Source: Desulfobacteraceae bacterium (GTDB lineage: Bacteria; Desulfobacterota; Desulfobacteria; Desulfobacterales; JAABSP01). From it: a DNA stretch of 20,816 nt. The stretch spans positions 1 to 20,816 of the forward strand of contig JAABTE010000007.1 in the NCBI GenBank assembly GCA_011390035.1, given 5' to 3'. The position numbers and the translations under genes are program-made. The notes under the pieces were generated by a model, which saw only the letters and a program-made list of their open reading frames with translations, ran no database searches and had not been told where the DNA came from. Shown piece by piece: positions 1-6,670 of this stretch; the stretch's first letter is position 1; every line of letters starts with the position of its first letter.

Positions 1-1216
1 GCTGATGGAAGTTTGCCGGATGCGCAACACCCCGATTTTGACCTTTATAAACAAGCTCGATCGGGAAGGCATGGCGCCGCTGGATATCCTCGGCGAGATT
101 GAAGAAACCCTGCAGATCGAATGCGCGCCGCTCACCTGGCCCATCGGCATGGGAAAGCAGTTCAAGGGGACCTACAACCGCCACCGGCGGGAACTCATCC
201 TTTTCACCCCCGGCAGAGAGCGTTTGCCGGACGACGCCATCACCATCCGCGATCTGGATGATCCGCTGCTGGATAAAATCCTGGGAAGCCAGGCCACGCG
301 GCTGCGCGACGACATCGCCCTGCTCGAGGGCGCGGCCGACCCCTTCGATCAGGAGCAATTTCTCAAGGGCAATCAGACGCCGGTTTTTTTCGGCAGCGCC
401 ATCAATAACTTCGGCGTTCTAGAATTGCTGGACACCTTCGTGGAGATCGCCCCCTCCCCCCTGCCCAGGCAGGCGGCCACGCGGATGGTGCTGCCCGAGG
501 AGGATGAATTTTCCGGCTTCGTTTTCAAGGTGCAGGCCAACATGAACCCGGCTCACCGAGACCGGATCGCGTTTCTGCGGATCTGTTCGGGCCGATTCCA
601 GCGCGGCATGCGGGTGCGTCATCACCGTGTTGGCAAGGATATCCAGATCGCCAATCCCATCATCTTCATGGCCCAGGACCGCGCCCTTGTGGAAGAAGCC
701 TGGCCGGGCGACATTATCGGCATCCACAACCACGGCACAATCCGGATCGGCGACACGTTCTCCGAAAAGGAACCGCTCAATTTCACAGGCATACCCAACT
801 TCGCCCCCGAGCATTTCCGCCGGGTCATGCTCAAATCGCCCCTTAAGATGAAACAGCTTCATAAAGGGATTCACCAACTTGTTGAAGAAGGGGCGATCCA
901 GCTCTTTCAGCCATTGATCGGAAATGCCCTGATTCTCGGGGCCGTGGGGGTGTTGCAGTTCGAGGTGACCATGGCGCGGCTCAAGACCGAATACGGGGTG
1001 GACGCCGTATATGAGCCGGTGCAATTTTCCACCGCCCGATGGATCCGCTGCGATGACAAAAAAACCCTGACCGCCTTCGAAAAGGAGCGCCAGTCCCGTC
1101 TGTTCCGGGATGCGCGGGAAGATCTGACCTATCTGGCGGAAAGCGAATGGCAACTCGATCATGTGATGGAATTATGGCCCGGGATTCGTTTTCACAAAAT
1201 ACGGGAGTGCCAGTGA
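1..1216 (+). CDS. prfC: Peptide chain release factor 3, 5'-truncated by window edge
   Basis: Class II release factor, a cytoplasmic GTPase that recycles RF1/RF2 from the ribosome after termination. The reading frame is open from the first base, so the gene begins upstream; about 404 codons are present against roughly 530 in the family. The P-loop and switch regions are therefore missing, but the G4 motif NKLD and the G5-like GSAINNFGV segment are visible. The rest matches RF3 domains II and III closely: FSGFVFKVQANMNPAHRDR, EEAWPGDIIGIHNHGTI, TGIPNFAPEHFRRV and GAVGVLQFEV. These strings separate RF3 from EF-G and other translational GTPases. The first ATG in the window (position 5) is internal, in the conserved segment just before NKLD, not the true start. 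The gene ends with TGA and is convergent with the TRAP transporter operon. No frameshift or oddity is seen. Confidence 0.96.
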   Translation, partial: LMEVCRMRNTPILTFINKLDREGMAPLDILGEIEETLQIECAPLTWPIGMGKQFKGTYNRHRRELILFTPGRERLPDDAITIRDLDDPLLDKILGSQATRLRDDIALLEGAADPFDQEQFLKGNQTPVFFGSAINNFGVLELLDTFVEIAPSPLPRQAATRMVLPEEDEFSGFVFKVQANMNPAHRDRIAFLRICSGRFQRGMRVRHHRVGKDIQIANPIIFMAQDRALVEEAWPGDIIGIHNHGTIRIGDTFSEKEPLNFTGIPNFAPEHFRRVMLKSPLKMKQLHKGIHQLVEEGAIQLFQPLIGNALILGAVGVLQFEVTMARLKTEYGVDAVYEPVQFSTARWIRCDDKKTLTAFEKERQSRLFRDAREDLTYLAESEWQLDHVMELWPGIRFHKIRECQ

Positions 1217-1295
1217 TCGGATAGCGGGCGGGGGAGAGCGCAATGTCCCTTGCGCCGCTGTCGGGCAGCAGGTCCAAAGGGTATAAATGGCGGGC

Positions 1296-1347
1296 GGCTT
1301 TCCCTCCGCTGGCGCCCCGCCAAGGCGGGGCGCCCCAGGGGAAGGCC
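1296..1347. terminator. Long GC-rich hairpin between convergent genes, likely bidirectional terminator
   Basis: The inner arms GGCGCCCCGCC (1311-1321) and GGCGGGGCGCC (1324-1334) are a perfect 11-bp inverted repeat with a 2-base spacer. Outer arms (1296-1305 and 1337-1347) extend the pairing imperfectly. It is the only strong structure in the 136-bp gap between the stop codons of prfC (+) and the TRAP permease (-). There is no clear T-run on either side, so it is not a canonical intrinsic terminator. It could instead be a Rho-associated 3' stabilising hairpin or a dispersed palindromic repeat. Confidence 0.5.
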
Positions 1348-1352
1348 GCGGA

Positions 1353-3317
1353 TCAGGCGGGCGCTGCCATCAGGGAGACGCGCTCCCGCTGGTTTTTGTG
1401 GCGCTGCCACAGGTACACAAGGCCGATCATGCCGATGCCCACCACATCCGTCACGATATCCGGATGATAGCACAGGAAAGTGCCCACCGCGAAGACGAGC
1501 CATTCGGCAACGGTGGTGCGCCGGATCAGGTATCCCATGGTTACTGCGGAAAAGGCGATGGTGCCCAGGGTCGCGGAGAAGAAATCCATGAAGATCTCCA
1601 TGCCGCTGCCGATCAGCAGAATGCCCGGGCTGTAGGCGAACAGGAACGGCCCGACGTAGAGGAACTTGGCGAATTTAAAAGCGGTCCACCCGGTCTTCCA
1701 AGGGTCGCTGCCGGCGATGGCGGCCCCTGCGTAGGCGGCCACGCAGACGGGCGGGGTGATGTTCGAGTCCTGGCTGAACCAGTAAACGATCATGTGGGCG
1801 GCGATCACCGGCACGCCCAGGGTGTCCAGGGCCGGCACGGCCAGCACTGCCGTGATCAGGTAGGCGGCGGTGACGGGAACCCCCATGCCCAGCACCAGAG
1901 AGGCCATGCCGATGAGCAGGATGGCCATGGGCAGGTTGCCGCCGGACAGGGAGATGATGATGTCTGAAAACTTCAGGCCGATGCCGGTCAGCGCGATGGT
2001 GCCCACGATCATGCCGATAACTCCCACGGTGGCGCCGATGATCATGGTGTTGCGCGCGCCCTCCACCACCGCCTCGTAGATCTCCCTTATGCCCATGCGC
2101 CTGTCCGGCGTCACCCAGCTCACCGCCACGCAGGAGATGGTGGCCCAGAAGGCGGCAAAGCCCGGCGAATAGCCCACCAGCATCAGCACCACGATGATCA
2201 GCAGGGGCGTGGTCATGTACCACTGCTTTTTCAGGATCTGAATGGGCCGGGGCAGCTCCACGCCCTGAAGGCCCACCAGGTTGTTCTTTTTGGCCTCGAA
2301 GTGGACCATGATGAAGACCGATAAAAAGTAGAGCAGGGCCGAGCCCACGGCCATCTTCATGATGTCCACGTAGGGCGTGCGCGTCATCTCGGCCATCAGA
2401 AAGCCGCCGGCGCCCATGATGGGGGGCATGAACATGCCGCCAATGGAGGCCGACGGCTCGATGGCCCCGGCCACGTGGGGCTTGAATCCGGCCCGCTTCA
2501 TCAGGGGGATGGTGAAGGTGCCGGTGGAAACGGTGTTGGCGATGGCGCTGCCGGAGATGGAGCCGAAGAAGGCCGAGGCTATCACCGCCACCTTGGCCGG
2601 CCCGCCCGTGGTGCGGCCGGCGATGGCCATGGGAAAGTCGATGAAGAACTGGCCGGCCCCCGATTTTTTCAGAAAGGCGCCAAAGAAGATGAACAGGATA
2701 ACGTAGGAGACCAGCACGCTGGCCATCACGCCGAACACCCCGTCCTGGGTGAGGAAAAGGTAGTTGGACAGGCGGGGCAGGGAGAACTGGCGGTGGGCGA
2801 AGGGGCCGGGCATCCAGGGCCCGAAGTAGCAGTAGGCCGCGGCCAGAATGCCCATGAGCGTCATGGACCAGCCCAGCACCCGGCGACACACCTCCAGGGA
2901 CACCAGCAGGCCGGCCAGGCTCACATAAAAGTCGAGTTCGGTTTCGCTGCCCATGCGGTAGTTGAGGGCCTCGTACTGGAATATCCAGTAGCCCACGGTG
3001 AGGATGGACACAAGGGCCAGAACCAGGTCCGGCGCGGAGGGCCGGTGGCGGGGGGATTTTTTCCGGGCCGGGTAGGCGATGAAGATGTAAACATAGGTGA
3101 CCAGCACATAGGCGCCCAGGTGGTACTGCACGTACACCGGCTTTATGCCCGCCGAGTAAAAGTAAAAGAGTACCAGGAAGCAGGCGATGGCGCCCAGCAC
3201 CCATTTCCAGAACCCGGTCATCTCCCGGTTGGCCTTTTCCTCTTTCTCCATCAGTTTCAGCAGAACGGGATCGGCCGCTTCCGGCGGGCCTTCCCGTGGG
3301 CTCAACTCTTCGTTCAT
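1353..3317 (-). CDS. TRAP transporter permease, fused 4TM/12TM (DctQ-DctM type), TAXI family
   Basis: Integral membrane component of a tripartite ATP-independent periplasmic transporter, which imports an organic acid or similar solute using an ion gradient. The product is 654 residues from the chosen start. An N-terminal set of helices corresponds to the small DctQ-like subunit (roughly residues 35-180). A large DctM-like region follows with the conserved SGSAIANTVSTGTFTIPLMKR and EPSASIGGMFMPPIMGAGGF segments. This architecture is typical of TAXI systems, in which the two membrane subunits are one polypeptide. I chose the ATG at 3317 (MNEELSPREG) because AGGAA lies 8 nt upstream; the frame extends 42 codons further without family-like sequence. 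It lies 212 nt downstream of the binding-protein gene and is probably co-transcribed. The substrate cannot be read from sequence. Confidence 0.93.
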   Translation of the reverse strand: MNEELSPREGPPEAADPVLLKLMEKEEKANREMTGFWKWVLGAIACFLVLFYFYSAGIKPVYVQYHLGAYVLVTYVYIFIAYPARKKSPRHRPSAPDLVLALVSILTVGYWIFQYEALNYRMGSETELDFYVSLAGLLVSLEVCRRVLGWSMTLMGILAAAYCYFGPWMPGPFAHRQFSLPRLSNYLFLTQDGVFGVMASVLVSYVILFIFFGAFLKKSGAGQFFIDFPMAIAGRTTGGPAKVAVIASAFFGSISGSAIANTVSTGTFTIPLMKRAGFKPHVAGAIEPSASIGGMFMPPIMGAGGFLMAEMTRTPYVDIMKMAVGSALLYFLSVFIMVHFEAKKNNLVGLQGVELPRPIQILKKQWYMTTPLLIIVVLMLVGYSPGFAAFWATISCVAVSWVTPDRRMGIREIYEAVVEGARNTMIIGATVGVIGMIVGTIALTGIGLKFSDIIISLSGGNLPMAILLIGMASLVLGMGVPVTAAYLITAVLAVPALDTLGVPVIAAHMIVYWFSQDSNITPPVCVAAYAGAAIAGSDPWKTGWTAFKFAKFLYVGPFLFAYSPGILLIGSGMEIFMDFFSATLGTIAFSAVTMGYLIRRTTVAEWLVFAVGTFLCYHPDIVTDVVGIGMIGLVYLWQRHKNQRERVSLMAAPA

Positions 3318-3459
3318 GGCGGTTTTTCCTGTTCCTGTAAAAAAGTTATGGATGTTCCGGTGCTTCCGGATCATGCGACGGGGCGACGGGATAAAGGCGT
3401 TTTGGAAGGCGGCCGGGAAGGGGCTGAGGCCGGCCGCGGGCATCCGGAATCGCGCCGCC

Positions 3460-3495
3460 TCTGCCCGGCGAAACCAGATGGCCCCGCCGGGCAGA
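3460..3495 (-). other. Intra-operon hairpin between binding-protein and permease genes
   Basis: The arms TCTGCCCGGCG (3460-3470) and CGCCGGGCAGA (3485-3495) pair perfectly over 11 bp around a 14-nt loop. On the transcribed strand the hairpin lies 35 nt after the binding-protein stop codon and is not followed by a T-run. It is well placed to protect the 3' end of the binding-protein message or to attenuate read-through into the permease gene, as in many binding-protein operons. The function is inferred. Confidence 0.5.
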
Positions 3496-3529
3496 AGCGA
3501 AATTCAAACACAGACCGCGGGCGGCCGGG

Positions 3530-4513
3530 CTAGGGCTTCAGATTTTCCGGAATGTTCAGCCCCATTTCGGTCCAGAACTTATAGGCGCCCGGATGCAGCG
3601 GAATGGACAGGCCGTCCACGGCCTTTTCCACCTTCATCTCCTCTGCGGCCTTGTGGGCGCTGATCATGTGGGCAAGGCCCTCGGGGGAGAAGATTGCCTT
3701 GACGGTCTGATACACGACATCCTCGGGCACGGATTCGCCGGCGCACCAGTAGGCGGTGTCCTGGAAGGAGTTGACGTCCGCGTCCACTCCCCGGTACACG
3801 CCCTTGGTGATCACCACCGGGCTGTAGAAGGGGTATGCCTCGAAGAAGCCGGACTGGCGGGCCTCGGCCTCAATATCCACCAGCAGCACGTCGTCCTGGG
3901 CGCAGGCTTCGATCACCGAGGCGTTGGGAAAGCCGGCCGTGATCCAGAAGGCGTCCAGCTTGCGGTCCTTGAAGGCCGAAGCGGCCGGCGAATAGCCGAG
4001 GAACTGGGGCTCGATCTTGTCCCAGATGCCAAGGGTCTTGAAAAACCGCTCGGCGGTCAGCGCGGCGCCGGAGCCGGCGTTGCCCACGCCCACCTTCCTG
4101 CCCACGAGCTGGGCGGCGGTGGTGATGCCGGATTTTTTCAACACCACCAACTGAGCCGGGGCGCCGTACAGGGCGGCTATGGCCCGTACCTTGTCGTATT
4201 TGGCCGGATCATTAACCAGTTGGCCGTTGCGGCCCAGGAAAAGGTCGCCGGAATAGACGATGCCGAAATCGACATCATGCTTGTGAATCCGCTTGAGGTT
4301 TTCCACGGACCCGCCGGAGCCCTCGCTGGAGACCTCGACATCGGGGATGTTCTTGGTCATGTAGATGGCGATGGCGTTGGCAAAGTAGTTGAAGGTGCCG
4401 CCCACCGGGCCGCCGCCGAAGGCCATGTAAGCCTTGGCCGCGTGGGCGGTTGCGGCGGCCATGACGATGATGGCCGCCGCGGCGATGATTTTCAAGCCTT
4501 GTTTCCGTTTCAT
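3530..4513 (-). CDS. TAXI family TRAP transporter solute-binding protein
   Basis: Periplasmic receptor that delivers substrate to the TRAP permease encoded next to it. The product is 327 residues, usual for the family. A clear Sec signal peptide is present: MKRKQGLK, then a hydrophobic stretch to an AHA cleavage site near residue 25. The mature protein begins with the characteristic MAFGGGPVGGTFNYFANAIA segment and continues with EVSSEGSGGSVENLKRI and D-FGIVYSGD, as in TAXI proteins. The ATG at 4513 was chosen because AGGAGG lies 4-5 nt upstream and the signal peptide begins there; an in-frame ATG at 4702 would bury it. A near-consensus sigma-54 promoter lies about 80 bp upstream, so expression is probably induced by an enhancer-binding activator. 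The ligand is unknown; glutamate-like and dicarboxylate ligands have been reported for the family. Confidence 0.93.
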   Translation of the reverse strand: MKRKQGLKIIAAAAIIVMAAATAHAAKAYMAFGGGPVGGTFNYFANAIAIYMTKNIPDVEVSSEGSGGSVENLKRIHKHDVDFGIVYSGDLFLGRNGQLVNDPAKYDKVRAIAALYGAPAQLVVLKKSGITTAAQLVGRKVGVGNAGSGAALTAERFFKTLGIWDKIEPQFLGYSPAASAFKDRKLDAFWITAGFPNASVIEACAQDDVLLVDIEAEARQSGFFEAYPFYSPVVITKGVYRGVDADVNSFQDTAYWCAGESVPEDVVYQTVKAIFSPEGLAHMISAHKAAEEMKVEKAVDGLSIPLHPGAYKFWTEMGLNIPENLKP

Positions 4514-4560
4514 TTTTCCTCCTGATGGTGAAAGATGGCCGCCGGAATGGCGGGGGGAGC

Positions 4561-4576
4561 GGTATCCAGCGATACC
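4561..4576. repeat. Small inverted repeat in the leader of the TAXI operon
   Basis: GGTATC-CAGC-GATACC is a perfect 6-4-6 dyad about 50 nt upstream of the binding-protein start. It falls just after the transcription start expected from the sigma-54 promoter at 4592-4607. It may be an operator or a leader hairpin; nothing in the window identifies a binding protein. Confidence 0.35.
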
Positions 4577-4591
4577 GATCGGGTATTGCAT

Positions 4592-4607
4592 AACAAGGAT
4601 CGTGCCA
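4592..4607 (-). promoter_or_regulatory. Sigma-54 (-24/-12) promoter for the TAXI TRAP operon
   Basis: On the minus strand the bases read TGGCACG-ATCC-TTGTT. The consensus is TGGCACG-N4-TTGCW, so the -24 block is perfect, the spacing is exact and only the C of the -12 GC is changed. Transcription would start near 4581, leaving a leader of about 68 nt before the binding-protein ATG. The -24 block is also one arm of a GTGCC-CCAT-GGCAC dyad (4602-4615). RpoN control is well known for other dicarboxylate uptake systems, which fits. Confidence 0.65.
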
Positions 4608-4869
4608 TGGGGCACAACCATTTGAATTGGAATTGTTTTCATCGCGGGTGGCCCCGGGCGGCCCCCGGCGAGGGAGCGAACCGTCGGTTCCGATTGGGGC
4701 ACTCCCCCCAGCCCCGCCGGCGGGCGGGAGGATGGGGCGGGGCCGGGTTTTAAGGCAATAAGTGTTTTATTTGGAAGGTGGATCGGATGGATATGACAGA
4801 TCCGTTCCGATGCAGGGGCGGATCTGGAATGGACGGTTCAGGCGGCACGGCGGGCAAGGCCCCCGGGCC
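4608..4869. other. Non-coding region between yqhA-like gene and TAXI promoter
   Basis: No credible gene is seen here. The stretch has two structures. A GC-rich inverted repeat has arms GCCCCGCC (4711-4718) and GGCGGGGC (4736-4743). An imperfect hairpin has arms at 4782-4792 and 4800-4811, about 60 nt downstream of the yqhA-like stop codon on the minus strand. Either could end the Mrp transcript, though neither is followed by a T-run in that direction. An upstream activator site for the sigma-54 promoter would be expected in this interval; I could not identify one. Confidence 0.4.
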
Positions 4870-5544
4870 CTATTTCAGCGATACATCCACCTGCTTTCCT
4901 GTGTCGCGCTTTTTGGGGTGCAGCTCCACCATCCGCAGCGAAATGGACAGCAACCCAATGCAGATCGGCAGCACCAGCAGCGTGCCCATCTGCTGCCAGC
5001 TCAGGATGATCTTATCGTCGTGGAACACCTGGAGGGCCAGGCGGAGAAACAGCACGAAGATGATCACCACGATCACCTCCGCCACCACCTGCTTGAGCTG
5101 GCCGATGGTGTTCACACGCATCCAGAAGGGCAGGGCCAGCTCGTCGGTGGCCTCCTCGGTCACCTGTTTCGGATGGATGAAGAGCGAATAGACGCCATAG
5201 GCGAAATACAGCAGCACGATGGCGATCAGAAACCGATCCAGCCCCTCGATGACGTTGATGACGGCCAGGGCGTCCGGCGCGATCTCGGCGTCCGGCTCCA
5301 TGGGGGTCATCACGCCTATTTTGAGGGCCTCGAAAACCTTGTAAAGACCCAGGTAGAACATCAGCAGGCTGCTGGCCAAAGAACCGAGTACCGCTGTCAG
5401 GGTGAGAAAGCGGGTGCCTATGACAATACTGCGCTCTATTTTTTTAAGGCTTACGATTGGAATCCCTCCGCTTTCCGGCGCCGGCGGTGGCGCAGTCCGG
5501 ATACAGTTCCGCCCTGGGGGCGGCTCTTCCGGAGGCCGGCCCAT
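4870..5544 (-). CDS. UPF0114 / YqhA family membrane protein
   Basis: Predicted inner-membrane protein of unknown function, 224 residues from the first ATG. Recognisable features are the N-terminal KKIERSIVIGTRFLTL segment, three to four hydrophobic helices and the C-terminal part around FLRLALQVF and LLVLPICIGLLSISLRMVE, which resemble YqhA-type proteins. The start is uncertain. The ATG at 5544 has an AGGA 6 nt upstream but overlaps mnhG by 101 nt and adds about 30 proline-rich residues with no family counterpart. Family similarity begins near residue 31, where a GGAGGG lies just upstream but no ATG, GTG or TTG is available. Use of the 5544 start, or of a rare ATT/ATC codon, is possible. It is the last gene of the Mrp operon and translationally coupled to it. 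A link to ion homeostasis is inferred from position only. Confidence 0.8.
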   Translation of the reverse strand: MGRPPEEPPPGRNCIRTAPPPAPESGGIPIVSLKKIERSIVIGTRFLTLTAVLGSLASSLLMFYLGLYKVFEALKIGVMTPMEPDAEIAPDALAVINVIEGLDRFLIAIVLLYFAYGVYSLFIHPKQVTEEATDELALPFWMRVNTIGQLKQVVAEVIVVIIFVLFLRLALQVFHDDKIILSWQQMGTLLVLPICIGLLSISLRMVELHPKKRDTGKQVDVSLK

Positions 5545-5863
5545 GGTGTTCCTGAAACTCGTCGATGATGGAGCAGCGCCAGAGGGGTGCGCCGATGATA
5601 AAGGCGATGCGGCCGATCATGTGGGCGGAGATGGGCGAGGTTGCGGCGATGAACAGAATAATGGCGATCACCTTCACCAGCAGGTCCAATGAATGGAACC
5701 TTATGCCCACTGCCAGCAGCAGCAGGGCGGCGCCCAGGGTGGCGCCCTTGGTCGAGGCCGAGATGCGGATGAACAGATCGGGCATCCGCAGGATGCCCAG
5801 CCCGGCAAGGAACATGACAAAGGCCCCTGAAAGCATCAGGATGGCGCTGAGAATGTCAAGCAT
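5444..5863 (-). CDS. mnhG: Mrp antiporter subunit G
   Basis: Small membrane subunit of the multi-subunit Na+/H+ (monovalent cation/proton) antiporter. The product is 139 residues. The diagnostic part is the N-terminal region with GILRMPDLFIRISASTKGATLGAALLLLA, followed by two more hydrophobic stretches and ending near GAPLW. The ATG at 5863 is preceded by GGAGG at 6 nt and overlaps the end of mnhF by 8 nt. The C-terminal 30 or so residues (EFQEHHGPASGRAAPRAELYP onward) extend beyond the usual family end and are also read in another frame by the start of the yqhA-like gene. This overlap may explain the unusual tail. Confidence 0.9.
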   Translation of the reverse strand: MLDILSAILMLSGAFVMFLAGLGILRMPDLFIRISASTKGATLGAALLLLAVGIRFHSLDLLVKVIAIILFIAATSPISAHMIGRIAFIIGAPLWRCSIIDEFQEHHGPASGRAAPRAELYPDCATAGAGKRRDSNRKP

Positions 5864-6200
5864 TGATTTCCTCCGGCGGCGGGGGCGCGCCGTCCGTTTG
5901 GACCGTCTCCTCAAGGACGCGCTCCCGGCGTCCGATATAATAGGCGAAGGCCACGGTGGCCAGAAACGAAACAAGGGCCACGATGATGGCGATGTCGATG
6001 AAGATGGGCCGGCCGGTGCCGGCGCAATAGACGCAGATGACGCCGATGGAGATGATGGACATCAGCTCAAGGCCCACCACCCGATCGGCCAGGGCCGGGC
6101 CGATCACCACCCGTATGAAGGCGAAAAGAAAGGCCAGCCCCAGCAGAACGGCGGCGCCGTAAACACAGGCGGCATCGAAGGTCATGGCGCCGGGGGTCAT
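5856..6200 (-). CDS. mnhF: Mrp antiporter subunit F
   Basis: Small subunit (114 residues, three hydrophobic helices) of the Mrp cation/proton antiporter. The stretch RVVIGPALADRVVGLELMSIISIGVICVY is typical of MnhF/MrpF, including the GPxxxDRVVxL motif. Translation most likely starts at 6200, where ATG overlaps the mnhE stop in ATGA and AAGGAG sits about 8 nt upstream. A second ATG at 6185 is possible. The C-terminus is charged and proline-rich (PPPPEE) and presumably exposed. Confidence 0.92.
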   Translation of the reverse strand: MTPGAMTFDAACVYGAAVLLGLAFLFAFIRVVIGPALADRVVGLELMSIISIGVICVYCAGTGRPIFIDIAIIVALVSFLATVAFAYYIGRRERVLEETVQTDGAPPPPEEINA

Positions 6201-6670
6201 TCCACCAGCTCCTTTACCCGGCGCTCGAACCCCTGTTTGATATCCTGGCGAAAGGTGTCCGGATCATCGATGTACATGGCGTGGATGTACAGATGGCGCC
6301 GGTCCTCGGAAACATCCAGGGACAGCGTTCCGGGGGTGAGGGTGAGCAGGTTTGACAGCAGGGTGATGCCCGCGTCCGTGCGCAGGTCCAGCGGTATGGC
6401 GATCACGCCGGGCCGCATGCGGTGGCGCGGGGTGAGAATGTCGTGGGCCAGGCGAAGATTGGCCAGCACCAGTTCCTTGATGAAAAACCCGGTGAAGGTG
6501 ATGGCCCGGAATCCACGGGTAAAGTAGCCCCTGGAGTCGTCGTCCAGGCGGAGCATCCAGAGGATGGCCATGGCCAGCAGGAATCCGGATACAAAGGCTC
6601 CGGTGGTGAATTCTCCCGTCAGCGCCACCCAGATGAAGGCCAGCAGAATGTTCATTATGAAGGTTCTCAC
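6197..6670 (-). CDS. mnhE: Mrp antiporter subunit E
   Basis: MrpE/MnhE, 157 residues, the accessory membrane subunit with two N-terminal helices and a cytoplasmic domain. Diagnostic sequence includes NILLAFIWVALTGEFTTGAFVSGFLLA, FFIKELVLANLRLAHDIL and LLSNLLTLTPGTLSLDVSEDRRHLYIHAMYID, in the family order. The start is GTG at 6670, overlapping the mnhD stop as GTGA. GGAGG lies 5 nt upstream, which supports GTG over the internal ATG at 6655. Confidence 0.93.
   Translation of the reverse strand: MRTFIMNILLAFIWVALTGEFTTGAFVSGFLLAMAILWMLRLDDDSRGYFTRGFRAITFTGFFIKELVLANLRLAHDILTPRHRMRPGVIAIPLDLRTDAGITLLSNLLTLTPGTLSLDVSEDRRHLYIHAMYIDDPDTFRQDIKQGFERRVKELVE

Noticed and set aside
1675..3204. 509-codon open frame on the minus strand in another phase of the TRAP permease gene
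   Set aside because: It overlaps a gene with clear TRAP motifs and reads as Gly/His/Arg/Pro-rich noise, a usual effect of GC-rich third positions.
3318..3443. 42-codon N-terminal extension of the TRAP permease
   Set aside because: There is no ribosome-binding site for the upstream ATG and the sequence is not family-like. AGGAA precedes the ATG at 3317.
4514..4702. 63-codon N-terminal extension of the TAXI binding protein
   Set aside because: It would place a signal peptide inside the protein and would run across the sigma-54 promoter. AGGAGG precedes the ATG at 4513.
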